DNA of 64,000 nt from Flavobacteriales bacterium (GCA_947475095.1 CANJLG010000010.1:29204-93203), one strand, 5' to 3'; positions 1 to 8,529 are shown, numbered from the stretch's first letter. Notes: generated by a model not told the origin, from the sequence alone. Numbers and translations: made by a program.

Positions 1-52
1 AGAAAATAGAAAGATAAACCGAAGAACTGAATTCCAGCTTTTGAAAGAATAA

Positions 53-409
53 TTACTTCGTGAAATTTTTCTTTTCCCTAATCCTTGCAGATTTACCAGT
101 ACGTTCTCTGAAATAAAATATCCTAGCACGCCTAACTGCACCTCGCTTAACGATAGAAACAGTGTCTAAAAATGGGGATGAAATTGGAAAAATTCGCTCT
201 ACTCCAATATTTCCTGACATTTTACGAACAGTAAAGGTTTCAGTAAGACCGCTACCTCGTCGTTGCAAAACAACGCCCTGAAATTGCTGGATTCGCTCTT
301 TTAATCCTTCTTTAATTTTATAGGACACTATTACTGTATCTCCAGCTCCAAACAATGGTAAATCATTGGCTGCAACTAATTCTTTTTGAATTTCACTTAT
401 AAAGTTCAT
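53..409 (-). CDS. rplS: 50S ribosomal protein L19
   Basis: The 118-residue product is a full-length L19, a structural protein of the large subunit that lies near the contact with the small subunit. Family hallmarks are visible: the start of the fold around residues 24-33 (DTVIVSYKIK), the conserved QGVVLQRRG stretch around residues 44-52, GVERIFP, and the basic C-terminal part RRARIFYFRERTGKSARI. The first ATG begins a typical L19 N-terminus. In many bacteria rplS closes a rpsP-rimM-trmD-rplS operon, but here rpsP-rimM lies about 18 kb away and trmD is not in the window, so the operon is split. The leader carries a small hairpin just after a near-consensus -7 box. Identification is secure. 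Confidence 0.97.
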   Translation of the reverse strand: MNFISEIQKELVAANDLPLFGAGDTVIVSYKIKEGLKERIQQFQGVVLQRRGSGLTETFTVRKMSGNIGVERIFPISSPFLDTVSIVKRGAVRRARIFYFRERTGKSARIREKKNFTK

Positions 410-425
410 GACAATTATTTTTAAA

Positions 426-455
426 CCGTTTATCGCTAACGGGGGTGCAATATTA
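426..455 (-). promoter_or_regulatory. rplS promoter -7 element and leader hairpin
   Basis: On the minus strand, positions 455 to 448 read TAATATTG, one base off the Bacteroidota -7 consensus TAnnTTTG, and are followed directly by CACCC. The leader then holds a CCGTT/AACGG hairpin (426-430 with 438-442) about 20 bases before the rplS start. No good -33 element was found. The GCACCC after the box is shared with the other translation-gene promoters of this window. Confidence 0.4.
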
Positions 456-550
456 CAAAATATATCTTAAAAAATTAAACGAATTGAATAAAAAATTATG
501 CTTAACTAAATTTAGAATCAATAAAGAACGATATTCCTCACTCTAACTAA

Positions 551-1063
551 TCAAATATAGAGGTAAACCATATAAATACCAAGGCTTAGTAAGGCGTAGA
601 TAACAACGATTTGAATATTAATTGATGAGAAATAGTTTGGCTTAGCTTTAACAGATTTAGATGATGCTGATGACGATGGTTTTTTCTCGGTATTCATTTC
701 CTTTTTAATGTTAGTTTTAATGGGAGGTGTTTTTTCAGTTGCTCGCAATGGTTTTGATACTGCCAATGGCGGTTTGATTGGTTTGATTGGTTTTTTTTCA
801 TTTGTTAGATCGAGTTGATACCTTGACCATTTGAGCTCATAGTTCGCACCCAAAATTACAATGTCGCCTAATCCCAACATAGTATAGCCATTCAATCTTA
901 CACCATTTACGAAGGTGCCGCTTTTTGAATTTAAGTCTGTAATAAAAACATTGTTATTAGCATCACAGAATAATTCAAGATGAAACAATTCAATATCAAC
1001 ATTGTCGATTACCAAATCATTTTCCTCCGAGCGCCCTATTCGTAAATGAATTTTACTTTCCAT
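551..1063 (-). CDS. FHA-domain protein with C-terminal membrane anchor
   Basis: The 170-residue product starts with a forkhead-associated (FHA) phosphothreonine-binding domain (about residues 1-85): the GRSEENDLVI strand, a FHLEL segment and the DLNSKSGTFVNG loop. A Lys/Pro/Ser-rich linker follows (about 95-145), and the last 21 or so residues form one hydrophobic segment rich in Ile, Leu and Tyr, probably a tail anchor with the FHA domain in the cytoplasm. The usual S-R-x-H of the FHA signature is degenerate, since only the His is kept, so phosphothreonine binding is not certain. A start 15 bases further upstream would need TTG; the ATG chosen leaves the domain intact. The gene diverges from parA. 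Partners are unknown. Confidence 0.8.
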   Translation of the reverse strand: MESKIHLRIGRSEENDLVIDNVDIELFHLELFCDANNNVFITDLNSKSGTFVNGVRLNGYTMLGLGDIVILGANYELKWSRYQLDLTNEKKPIKPIKPPLAVSKPLRATEKTPPIKTNIKKEMNTEKKPSSSASSKSVKAKPNYFSSINIQIVVIYALLSLGIYMVYLYI

Positions 1064-1230
1064 AGTAGATAAAAACAACTTTGTTCTTTGCCAATTTTAA
1101 TTTAAATGAGGTCATAATGAACATTTAAAACAATTATAAACAAATTTAACGAAATTCAGTTAATAAAATCATTGGTATAAGTTAATTTATCTAGTAAACT
1201 TAAATTAATTTTATAGAATAAATAATTAGT

Positions 1231-2043
1231 ATGGGGAAGGTAATCGCAATTGCAAACCAGAAAGGCGGTGTTGGTAAAACTACTACAGCAATTAACTTAG
1301 GCGGATGCTTAGGGGTATTGGAATATAAAACATTAATTATTGATGCAGATCCTCAAGCTAATTCTACATCAGGTACAGGCTTTGATCCAAAGTCAGTGCG
1401 TAATATTTATGACTGCTTAGTGAACGAATTGCACCCTAAAGATGCAATTTTAAAAACACAAAATCCAAACTTAGATATACTACCATCACACATTGATCTA
1501 GTTGGTGCAGAATTAGAAATGATTAATTTACCTAATAGAGAATACCTTCTTGAAAAAGCACTCGCAAAAATAAAAGATGATTATGATTTTATTTTAATCG
1601 ATTGTTCTCCTTCCCTTGGCCTGATAACAATCAATGCCTTAGTCGCTGCGGATTCGGTCATGATTCCTGTACAATGTGAATATTTTGCCCTTGAAGGACT
1701 GAGTAAGTTATTAAATACGATCAAAATTGTGCAGGCGAGGTTAAAACCTAATCTTGAAATTGAAGGAATGGTCTTGACCATGTACGATACTCGCCTAAGA
1801 TTAGCAAATCAAGTTGTTGATGAAGTAAAAACACACTTTCAAGAACTCGTATTCGATACAATTATCCATAGAAATACCACCTTAACCGAAGCTTCTAGCC
1901 ATGGGGCAACTGTAATTATGCATGATGCTGCATCAAGGGGAACTATAAATTACCTTAATTTTGCTCGTGAGCTTTTACAGAAGAATAATCTGACGAAAAT
2001 TGGCAACGAAGAAAAAATAATTGAACTTGATAATGAGCAATAA
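1231..2043 (+). CDS. parA: chromosome-partitioning ATPase ParA (Soj)
   Basis: The product is a 270-residue ParA/MinD-type P-loop ATPase that works with ParB and parS sites to segregate chromosome origins. The deviant Walker A motif KGGVGKTTT is at residues 11-19, the DADPQANST Walker A' region follows around residue 40, and the Walker B strand FILIDCSPSLG sits around 119-129. Its length is normal for chromosomal Soj proteins. The stop codon lies inside the start of parB, which implies translational coupling. The gene opens a unit running through parB, a DUF5683 gene, dapB, lepB and a WbqC gene. I found no convincing parS palindrome in the window. Confidence 0.96.
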   Translation: MGKVIAIANQKGGVGKTTTAINLGGCLGVLEYKTLIIDADPQANSTSGTGFDPKSVRNIYDCLVNELHPKDAILKTQNPNLDILPSHIDLVGAELEMINLPNREYLLEKALAKIKDDYDFILIDCSPSLGLITINALVAADSVMIPVQCEYFALEGLSKLLNTIKIVQARLKPNLEIEGMVLTMYDTRLRLANQVVDEVKTHFQELVFDTIIHRNTTLTEASSHGATVIMHDAASRGTINYLNFARELLQKNNLTKIGNEEKIIELDNEQ

Positions 2044-2923
2044 CTCAAAAAAACAACCCGCACTTGGTAGAGGTTTAGGGGCGCTATTAACAAATGTTGA
2101 TACTGACATCACCTCCTTAACGGGCGCCACGCTTGGATCAATATCATTACTCCCCATCCATTCTATTGAAACAAATCCGTTTAATCCGCGTGAACACTTT
2201 CAAAAAGAAGCCTTAGAAGAGTTAGCAGTTTCTATTGCTACCCATGGGATTATTCAGCCACTCACCGTGCGGAAATTAGGCCGTGATAAATATCAACTCA
2301 TCTCGGGTGAAAGACGATTTAGAGCTGCTCAATTAGCGGGATTAATCGAAGTTCCAGCCTACATACGCATCGCTAACGACCAAGCAATGTTGGAAATGGC
2401 GCTCGTTGAAAATATCCAACGGGAAGATCTAAACGCCATTGAAATAGGAATATCGTATCAACGATTAATTGAAGAATGCTCCTTAACTCAAGAACAGTTG
2501 GGTGAAAAAATATCCAAGTCAAGGTCGAATGTTACGAATCACTTGCGCTTGTTAAAATTACCCGCCAATATCCAAGCAGGTGTTAGGGATGGTTTCGTTT
2601 CTATGGGACACGCAAGAGCTTTGGTGGCTGTGTCAGACGAACACGAACAAATTGCCCTTTTTCATCAAGTGATGGAAGAAAATCTGTCGGTTAGAGACCT
2701 CGAGAAATTACTTAAAAATCAGCGAAGGGAAATTACTACGCCTACTCAACATAATCAAGTCAAACTTTCTTCCATTCAAATGGTTTTTATCGAAGAATTG
2801 GAAAAACGACTAGCCTCTTCGGTTAATATTCAAAAAAATAATAAAGGGCAAGGAAAATTAATCGTTACCTTTAAATCAGATGACGATTTTAAACGTATTG
2901 TATCTCTACTAAACGGAGAATGA
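2033..2923 (+). CDS. parB: chromosome-partitioning protein ParB
   Basis: The 296-residue product is the CTP-dependent parS-binding partner of ParA. After a basic start containing GRGLGALL, the ParB N-terminal domain (about residues 40-130) shows NPFNPRE, the GERRFRAAQLAGL box and the ENIQREDLNAIE segment. A helix-turn-helix region follows (about 140-200, with SKSRSNVTNHLRLLKLP), and a C-terminal dimerisation domain closes the protein. An upstream in-frame TTG would add four residues; the ATG at 2033 gives the classic N-terminus and an 11-base overlap with parA. The stop overlaps the next ATG (ATGA), so the genes are very likely co-translated. Confidence 0.96.
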   Translation: MSNNSKKQPALGRGLGALLTNVDTDITSLTGATLGSISLLPIHSIETNPFNPREHFQKEALEELAVSIATHGIIQPLTVRKLGRDKYQLISGERRFRAAQLAGLIEVPAYIRIANDQAMLEMALVENIQREDLNAIEIGISYQRLIEECSLTQEQLGEKISKSRSNVTNHLRLLKLPANIQAGVRDGFVSMGHARALVAVSDEHEQIALFHQVMEENLSVRDLEKLLKNQRREITTPTQHNQVKLSSIQMVFIEELEKRLASSVNIQKNNKGQGKLIVTFKSDDDFKRIVSLLNGE

Positions 2924-3462
2924 AAAACCTTTTACTGCTTATTGGACTGTTACCGTATTTTTATATCGCCCAAGTGGATCCGATAAAAAATGTCGATTCT
3001 AGCACCTATCATTTCAAAAAAGCCATGCTTTTATCTGCTTGTTTACCTGGTGCAGGACAAGCCTATAATTCTAAAAAAATGATTAATGGAAAAAAAAATG
3101 CCTATTGGAAAGTTCCCATAATTTATGCAGGTTTAGGTGCTACTGGTTATTTTTTGATTTCAAATCAGATAATGAAAAATCAACTAAAACAAGAATATAC
3201 CTTAAGGCAAAGTGGTGGAGGAAGTCAAGATTGGGCTCAATATGACGACCAGGCCGTACTTTCAATTTACCAACAATACTTAGATTGGCGCGATTTATCA
3301 ATTTTAGCATTTGGTGCCGTTTATTTCATTCAAATTATTGATGCTGGTATTGAATCACATTTTATTAATTTTGATGTCAGTAATAATCTCACCTTATCTG
3401 TCGATCCTACTTTAATGAATCTAAAATCTCCAGGTTTTAGTTTAAAAATGACCTTCCGTTAA
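2920..3462 (+). CDS. DUF5683-family membrane protein
   Basis: The 180-residue protein matches what I know of DUF5683, a Bacteroidota family of unknown function commonly found next to parAB and dapB. The N-terminus is a signal peptide or anchor (residues 1-18). The conserved LPGAGQAYN motif follows around residues 46-54, then a hydrophobic segment near IIYAGLGATGYFLI and a second near LSILAFGAVYFIQIIDAG. The ending resembles a membrane-associated beta strand. Translation is coupled to parB through an ATGA overlap. The neighbourhood suggests a growth or envelope role, but no biochemical function can be read from the sequence. Confidence 0.75.
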   Translation: MKNLLLLIGLLPYFYIAQVDPIKNVDSSTYHFKKAMLLSACLPGAGQAYNSKKMINGKKNAYWKVPIIYAGLGATGYFLISNQIMKNQLKQEYTLRQSGGGSQDWAQYDDQAVLSIYQQYLDWRDLSILAFGAVYFIQIIDAGIESHFINFDVSNNLTLSVDPTLMNLKSPGFSLKMTFR

Positions 3463-3487
3463 TTTAAATCGCTTATTTTTGCTTCCT

Positions 3488-4207
3488 ATGAACATTGCGC
3501 TAATCGGATATGGGAAAATGGGGAAAGCCATTGAGAAAATTGCGATTGAGAAAGGTCACCAAATCACAGCAATTGTTGATAGTAAAAATCCAATTGAATT
3601 ACTGAAGATCAACAACATTGATGTGGCCATAGAATTCACACGTCCGGAATTAGCCCGTAAACACATGGTTTATTGTTTAGAGATAGGCCTACCGATTGTT
3701 GTTGGAACTACCGCTTGGAAAGAAGATCTTCCTGCGATTACAGATATGGTCAACAAACAGAATGGATCCTTAGTGCATGCCAGTAATTTTAGCATTGGTG
3801 TTAATTTATTCTTTGAAATGAATAAAAAACTTGCGAAAATTATGGAGGCTCACCCTGCCTACAAGTTAGAAATGACAGAAATTCATCACACCCAAAAATT
3901 AGATAAGCCAAGTGGCACAGCAGTAACCCTTGCGGAAGAAATTATCGAACAGAATACAAATTATAAACATTGGCGCTTAGCAGAAGACAATAAACTAGTT
4001 AATGAAAATGAATTTTTTATTCATGCTTTACGGGAAGAAAATGTTCCTGGAACACATTTAATTAGCTACGAATCACAGATCGATAGCATTCATTTCGAAC
4101 ATATTGCTCATTCTAGAGATGGTTTCGCTCTTGGTGCTATTGTCGCTGCTGAATGGCTTCAAAATAAAAAAGGTATTTTTACCATGAAAGATGTTTTACA
4201 ACATTAA
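3488..4207 (+). CDS. dapB: 4-hydroxy-tetrahydrodipicolinate reductase
   Basis: The 239-residue cytoplasmic enzyme reduces the dihydrodipicolinate precursor on the lysine and meso-diaminopimelate route, feeding peptidoglycan synthesis. The nucleotide-binding motif GYGKMGKAIEK is at residues 6-16. The catalytic region with conserved His and Lys is seen as EIHHTQKLDKPSGTA (about 137-151), and the C-terminal part ends in the usual FALGAI segment. An in-frame TTG three codons upstream exists, but the ATG at 3488 gives the standard dapB N-terminus. It sits 25 bases after the DUF5683 gene and 13 before lepB, inside the same unit. Confidence 0.96.
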   Translation: MNIALIGYGKMGKAIEKIAIEKGHQITAIVDSKNPIELLKINNIDVAIEFTRPELARKHMVYCLEIGLPIVVGTTAWKEDLPAITDMVNKQNGSLVHASNFSIGVNLFFEMNKKLAKIMEAHPAYKLEMTEIHHTQKLDKPSGTAVTLAEEIIEQNTNYKHWRLAEDNKLVNENEFFIHALREENVPGTHLISYESQIDSIHFEHIAHSRDGFALGAIVAAEWLQNKKGIFTMKDVLQH

Positions 4208-4220
4208 ATTTATATAACAT

Positions 4221-6074
4221 ATGAGCTTTTTATTCTTTTATCTCTTAATCTTAGTTCACCCCTACCTCGCCATGTGGTGGAAATCTTTTCCAAAAGCTGG
4301 TCGCAAGTCATGGGAAGCATTAATTCCTGGTTATAATTACTTTGTGGTTTTTAAAATCACGTGCGGAAAACCCTTTTGGGCGATTTTGATGCTCTTTCCA
4401 GGGGTTCATTTGGTGATGCTCGCAGTTGCAAATGCAAGTTATTTAAAGCGATTTGGCTACTATTCCTTTACCGATACATTACAGGCCATCTTTTTTCCAT
4501 ACCTTTTAAGCTTTAAAGCGACTAGCGATAAGGCCGTTTTTGGCAAGGAAACGAATTGGTCAAATTCTAAAGAAATTGAAACTAGAAAATGGAGCGATCA
4601 TATTGCTTTATTCCTTTCTTTACCAATCATTGGGCATATCCTCACAATTGCAATAAGTGCCGTATCGCGCGATAAACCTGGAAATAAATCTCGCGTGAAA
4701 GAATGGGGGGATTCCATTATTTTTGCCCTAGTTGCTGCAAGTATTATTAGAACGTACGTTTTTGAACCTTTTCAAATTCCAACGGGATCAATGGAAAAAA
4801 CGATGCTGGTAGGGGATTTTTTATTCGTAAACAAATTAGCCTACGGATCTAAAGTTCCCGTTACCCCACTCTCCTACCCACTGGTGCACAACAATGTTCC
4901 TTGGATAAATATTCAATCCTATACGCTTTTGGAAAAAGGAAGCTATTTTCGCTTGCCTGGATTTGGTAAGGTAGAACGAAATGATGTGGTCGTTTTTAAT
5001 TACCCTTCTGGTGATACTGCCATCTATGATCCCCGAGTACCGGAAGGATTGATGGGCCACGATTACCACGGTGTGCTCATTTCAGAAGCGCTTTATTATT
5101 GGAGTAAGAAAAAAAATGCGCCTGATCCAAGGGATTCTGCCTATATTGATTTTCTGAATAAGAATGGCCAAGACTTTATCACCAATATTAACTATTGGAA
5201 AAAAGCGGCGAGACAAGGAATGGTAAATGGAGAAACCTACAGTCGAGGGGGCATGCCCGAAAATGGATTAGAGTACATTGAACATAAAGGACTTATTTAC
5301 AGACCCGTAGATAAAAGAGAAAACTATATCAAGCGCTGCGTTGGTATTCCTGGAGATTTTCTTGAAGTTAAAAGTTCAATATTATATGTAAACGGCAAAC
5401 CCGGATGGATAGCACCAAACCAATGCCTACAATACAAAGTAATGAAAAGTAATCTTGCTTTTCCAATGCAAAATGAAATGTGTGAGCGTTTTGGTCTTGA
5501 AAATGACCCCAATGGTGCTAGGATTGATTTTGAAGATCGATACCCAGATTTTTACTTACTTAACCTTACCCTCGCAGAAAAGAGTAATATTCAAAAAGCT
5601 TTTCCACAAGCGAAATTTGAAATTTATATCCCAACGGAAAGAGCTGATAAATACGGAGCCAAACCTACGGTAGCACAAATGATTGAAAACTTAAATATTT
5701 ATCCTAAGGACTTCTATGTCAACAATACCATGACAGATTTTGAAAAATTCCAAGTACCATCAAAAGGACAAACGATTGCCATATCAAAAAACAATATTGC
5801 ATGGTATCGCCGAATCATTACAGCCTATGAAGGTCATTCCTTGGAAGAGAAAAAAGATGGTTCAATTTACATTGATGGGAAGAAAGTGACTAGCTACACC
5901 TTTGGCATGAATTACTATTGGTTAATGGGAGACAATCGCTATAATTCAGCAGATTCTAGAGTTTGGGGATTTGTACCTGAAGACCATGTTGTTGGTAGAG
6001 CTTCTGTCGTTTGGTTTTCCAAAAGCCCTTATAAAGGCATCAGATGGGATAGATTGTTTAAGCTAATCAAGTAA
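4221..6074 (+). CDS. lepB: signal peptidase I with large insertions
   Basis: The enzyme cleaves signal peptides at the outer face of the inner membrane. At 617 residues it is far longer than the E. coli enzyme (about 324). Hydrophobic segments lie near residues 1-20, 45-75, 128-146 and 165-178. The catalytic serine is S190 in IPTGSMEKTM, the general-base lysine is K371 in ENYIKRCVGIPGD, and the GDNRYNSADSR box starts at G570. The serine-to-lysine distance is 181 residues (about 55 in E. coli), and lysine-to-GDN is also expanded. Enlarged LepB proteins are usual in Bacteroidota, so the insertions are probably lineage features. The stop overlaps the WbqC start (TAATG). Confidence 0.95.
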   Translation: MSFLFFYLLILVHPYLAMWWKSFPKAGRKSWEALIPGYNYFVVFKITCGKPFWAILMLFPGVHLVMLAVANASYLKRFGYYSFTDTLQAIFFPYLLSFKATSDKAVFGKETNWSNSKEIETRKWSDHIALFLSLPIIGHILTIAISAVSRDKPGNKSRVKEWGDSIIFALVAASIIRTYVFEPFQIPTGSMEKTMLVGDFLFVNKLAYGSKVPVTPLSYPLVHNNVPWINIQSYTLLEKGSYFRLPGFGKVERNDVVVFNYPSGDTAIYDPRVPEGLMGHDYHGVLISEALYYWSKKKNAPDPRDSAYIDFLNKNGQDFITNINYWKKAARQGMVNGETYSRGGMPENGLEYIEHKGLIYRPVDKRENYIKRCVGIPGDFLEVKSSILYVNGKPGWIAPNQCLQYKVMKSNLAFPMQNEMCERFGLENDPNGARIDFEDRYPDFYLLNLTLAEKSNIQKAFPQAKFEIYIPTERADKYGAKPTVAQMIENLNIYPKDFYVNNTMTDFEKFQVPSKGQTIAISKNNIAWYRRIITAYEGHSLEEKKDGSIYIDGKKVTSYTFGMNYYWLMGDNRYNSADSRVWGFVPEDHVVGRASVVWFSKSPYKGIRWDRLFKLIK

Positions 6075-6661
6075 TGCCCATTTTTCCGAGTGCGTATTTC
6101 CCTTCAATTGGGTACCTTAAATTATTGAATAAATTTCAAGATGCACAAATTGATCTTCATGAAAATTTTATTAAACAAAGCATTCGAAACAGGTGCGAAA
6201 TAGTAAGTGCCAATGGACGACTTAAATTAATCGTTCCTATACAGCATAACAAATTAACAAAAATTAGCTCAGGAGAAATTAAAATAGACTACACCGACAG
6301 TTGGCAAAAAAACCATTGCCGAACCATCCAATCTGCCTATGCCCATGCCCCCTATTTTGAAGATTATTTTCCAGCCGTAAAAGATTGCATCATGGAAAAT
6401 CATGACTTACTTTGCCATAAGAATATGGCCATATTAGCTCTTTTTGGTGAGTTACTAGACCTTCAATTTAGCCATCAATTAGCAGATACATATACTAAAG
6501 AAGCGAAGGATGACTTTCGCTCACATGATTTTTTTCTTGCAGAAGAAGGTTTTAAACCATACCAACAAGTCTTCAGTTATACAAATAAATTTGAGCCCAA
6601 CCTTTCATTACTGGATTTACTATTCAATGAAGGGCCTTTTGCAAGAAATTGGATAATCTAG
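6074..6661 (+). CDS. WbqC-family protein
   Basis: The 195-residue protein belongs to the WbqC-like family, named after a gene of O-antigen clusters. The N-terminus FPSIGYLKLLNKFQDAQID (about residues 7-25) and the NRCEIVSANG...LIVPI block are typical. There is no signal peptide or membrane segment, so it should be cytoplasmic. It starts inside the lepB stop codon, which points to translational coupling. The biochemical activity of the family is not established to my knowledge; links to surface sugar synthesis are inferred from gene context. Confidence 0.78.
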   Translation: MPIFPSAYFPSIGYLKLLNKFQDAQIDLHENFIKQSIRNRCEIVSANGRLKLIVPIQHNKLTKISSGEIKIDYTDSWQKNHCRTIQSAYAHAPYFEDYFPAVKDCIMENHDLLCHKNMAILALFGELLDLQFSHQLADTYTKEAKDDFRSHDFFLAEEGFKPYQQVFSYTNKFEPNLSLLDLLFNEGPFARNWII

Positions 6662-6738
6662 TAGTACTCAATACCCAAAGAAGATTAATTATTGTTAGAA
6701 AGAATAGGTAAATAGTAAGAAATCAAAAAAATGTAACT

Positions 6739-6746
6739 TAACTTTG
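6739..6746 (+). promoter_or_regulatory. -7 promoter element of the outer-membrane protein gene
   Basis: Positions 6739-6746 read TAACTTTG, an exact match to the Bacteroidota -7 consensus TAnnTTTG, 29 bases before the ATG at 6776. I found no -33 TTG at the usual distance, so this rests on the -7 box alone. Confidence 0.4.
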
Positions 6747-6775
6747 TAAAACTATTCTTCATTAACTTTTAACGT

Positions 6776-7456
6776 ATGAAATCAAAACTATTTTTAAGTT
6801 TATTGTTGGTGTTCCTTATTTCCAATCTACAAAGTCAAGTAAGTTTAAGTTTAGGAACAGGCGTTTTAAAGGGATTTGGAGTTCCTAAAACGTTCTATGG
6901 CTTTCAAGGTGGATTTGAATTACCCAAAAACAACGACGTTACCTTTTACGCCAGATTAGGATATTATTTTCCAAGGAATGAAGGCGAGACCATGACGGCC
7001 AATGTTACTGCTATTGATTTAACCACTAGTCCGTATAACCTAAGTGTAAATTACCTAAGCTCCACTAACTATACAACCATAGAAGGGGGGACACGCTATT
7101 ATCTTGGTAATGACTATGATAATGGGTTTTCAATTTATGGTGGAAGCAACTTCATGCTAATCATTAATTCGGTTAAAAACAACTACGAAAAATTTGATTA
7201 TACAGGACAGTATGAATGGGAGAATAATTATGAACTTCCCCAAAATACGGAAGATAAAGGAAAAATTATAAGCATTGCCTTAGGTCTACAAGGTGGAGTG
7301 AAATATACATTTCCAGCAAGAGGAACAATATATGCCGACCTTACAGGAAGCTATGCGCTATTTGGAAAGGCAAGTAATCAGACAGCGGCTAATTCTAATC
7401 TTTACGCCCCTATGATTTTTTCTTTCAATGTAGGATATCGTAAAGATTTATATTAA
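6776..7456 (+). CDS. predicted outer-membrane beta-barrel protein
   Basis: The 226-residue product has a clear signal peptide (residues 1-20, ending in LQSQ). Alternating polar/aromatic strands separated by turns follow, for example VTFYARLGYYF, GGTRYYLG, SIYGGSNFML, GTIYADLTGSYALF, ending in the strand FSFNVGYRKDLY. This is what an eight-stranded outer-membrane barrel looks like, but no named family is recognisable. It has its own -7 promoter element and is separated from the dapB-lepB unit by 114 bases. Its last 4 bases overlap the end of aroK on the other strand. Confidence 0.65.
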   Translation: MKSKLFLSLLLVFLISNLQSQVSLSLGTGVLKGFGVPKTFYGFQGGFELPKNNDVTFYARLGYYFPRNEGETMTANVTAIDLTTSPYNLSVNYLSSTNYTTIEGGTRYYLGNDYDNGFSIYGGSNFMLIINSVKNNYEKFDYTGQYEWENNYELPQNTEDKGKIISIALGLQGGVKYTFPARGTIYADLTGSYALFGKASNQTAANSNLYAPMIFSFNVGYRKDLY

Positions 7457-7977
7457 GATCCTTTAATCTTCCTGATTAGTTGATTCGCTAGTTCTTCAAT
7501 GGGTAAGTCACCATTGATCACATAATCAGCTTTTTGATAAAAAATTTCCCGTTCTTTTAATAAACTGGTAATGGTTTCTACTAATTCTTCGTTGGGAACA
7601 GCGGAAATTAGTGGTCGATCGTGTTTCTGATCTAATAAGCGAGCATATAACACCGAAGGACTGCACTCCAAGTAAATAACCAGTCCTATTTTTAAAAGGG
7701 TTTCTAAATTATTATTGTGGCAGGGTAAGCCCCCACCGACTGCACAAACAAATGAGCTTTCTGCTGATACTAAGTTTAGCCAATCCGATTCTTTCTGCCG
7801 AAAATACTCCCATGAATGCTGTTGGACGATCTCAGTCACAGATTTCCCTTCCATCCGCTCAATTACGTCATCAGAATCGATAAACGAGTAAGCCAATTGA
7901 GTTGCTAGGAGTTTACCTAAGGTAGTTTTACCAGCAGCCATGAAACCAATAAGAAATATTCGATTTTGGGAATCCAA
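7453..7977 (-). CDS. aroK: shikimate kinase
   Basis: The 174-residue enzyme phosphorylates shikimate with ATP in the route to chorismate and the aromatic amino acids. The Walker A motif GFMAAGKTTLGKLLA is at residues 11-25, the shikimate-binding DSDDVIE around 34-40, FRQKESDWL around 59-67, the AVGGGLPC loop around 79-86, and the lid arginine region QKHDRPLI further on. Length is normal. The gene is convergent to the outer-membrane protein gene with a 4-base overlap, and its 5' side faces the tRNA-Lys promoter across about 120 bases. Confidence 0.95.
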   Translation of the reverse strand: MDSQNRIFLIGFMAAGKTTLGKLLATQLAYSFIDSDDVIERMEGKSVTEIVQQHSWEYFRQKESDWLNLVSAESSFVCAVGGGLPCHNNNLETLLKIGLVIYLECSPSVLYARLLDQKHDRPLISAVPNEELVETITSLLKEREIFYQKADYVINGDLPIEELANQLIRKIKGS

Positions 7978-8054
7978 TCTATTAAGTTTAAAAATTGAAA
8001 ATCAATGAATTAAAGAATTTAAGCTAAAAAATAGCGAATTTACCAATTTAATGA

Positions 8055-8085
8055 TTTGATAAACAAAATAATCAATGTATATTTG
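8055..8085 (+). promoter_or_regulatory. tRNA-Lys promoter (consensus -33/-7)
   Basis: TTTG at 8055-8058 and TATATTTG at 8078-8085, separated by 19 bases, match the Bacteroidota housekeeping promoter TTTG-N19-TAnnTTTG exactly. CACCCC follows directly. Transcription should start near 8090, about 11 bases before the mature tRNA. Confidence 0.75.
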
Positions 8086-8100
8086 CACCCCAAATTGATT

Positions 8101-8173
8101 GATTCCTTAGCTCAGCTGGTAGAGCAATACACTTTTAATGTATGGGCCCTGGGTTCGAATCCCAGAGGGATCA
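8101..8173 (+). tRNA. tRNA-Lys(TTT)
   Basis: A complete cloverleaf folds. The acceptor stem is GATTCCT (8101-8107) with AGGGATC (8166-8172) and one T-G pair. The D stem is GCTC/GAGC, the anticodon stem ATACA/TGTAT around the loop CTTTTAA with anticodon TTT, and the T arm CTGGG-TTCGAAT-CCCAG. The discriminator is A at 8173 and CCA is not encoded. The sequence from the T arm into the terminator is copied in the repeats downstream. Confidence 0.97.
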
Positions 8174-8231
8174 CAAAAAGAGAGTGAGAAACAGAGCGAG
8201 AGCGATGATTTCTCACTCTCTTTTTACTTCG
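8159..8231 (+). repeat. tRNA-Lys 3' end plus terminator, repeat copy A
   Basis: This is the reference copy of the local repeat family. It runs from the last 15 bases of tRNA-Lys through the hairpin at 8175-8225 and into TTTTTACTTCG. The segment from ATCCCAGAGGGATCAC to the hairpin loop reappears 170 bases downstream, and again, altered, at 9391 onwards. Confidence 0.85.
8175..8225 (+). terminator. tRNA-Lys terminator hairpin
   Basis: Positions 8175-8191 and 8209-8225 are perfect 17-base inverted repeats (an A-rich then GAGAGTGAG arm, ending in five T). The 17-base loop is CAGAGCGAGAGCGATGA. The T-run and the position 2 bases after the tRNA make this a Rho-independent terminator, though the stem is unusually long for one. 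Confidence 0.8.
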
Positions 8232-8267
8232 TTCTCTTTCTGTTTCTTTTAGATAAATAAAGCCCAA

Positions 8268-8412
8268 ACTATGCGTAGCATAGTGGACGCTATGCTTGGA
8301 CTGAGCCAAAGACAGGGTTCATGAAATAATCCCAGAGGGATCACAAAAAGAGAGTGAGAAACAGAGCGAGAGCGATGATTTCTTACTCTCTTTTTACTTC
8401 GAACTCATTCTC
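8268..8412 (+). repeat. structured repeat unit, copy B
   Basis: The unit has four parts. The first is a 7-bp hairpin with a GTA loop (8268-8284, ACTATGC/GCATAGT). The second is a 36-base stretch at 8292-8327 repeated exactly at 9353-9388. The third is a copy of the tRNA-Lys 3' end (8329-8344). The fourth is the terminator-type hairpin (8345-8395) with one C-to-T change that still allows a G-U pair. It is the most complete copy apart from the one at 9330. Confidence 0.8.
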
Positions 8413-8436
8413 TTTCTCTTTCTGTTATTTTTTATA

Positions 8437-8483
8437 GCGAGAGCGATGATTTCTTACTCTCTTTTTACTTCGAACTCATTCTC
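8437..8483 (+). repeat. partial repeat, copy C (hairpin 3' half)
   Basis: Starts at GCGAGAGCGATGA, the loop of the terminator hairpin, and runs through the 3' arm into ACTTCGAACTCATTCTC. The 5' arm and the tRNA-like part are absent. It is followed by an inverted copy of a short segment also found inside copy E. Confidence 0.75.
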
Positions 8484-8529
8484 ATTACCTTCGGTGCTCC
8501 TGCGTGGTCTCTTTCTGTTATTTTTTATT

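Noticed and set aside
8112..8309. Minus-strand reading frame of 65 codons across tRNA-Lys and the first repeats
   Set aside because: It is antisense to the tRNA and terminator hairpin, and its composition (Arg/Ser/Glu runs) only reflects the GAGAG repeats.
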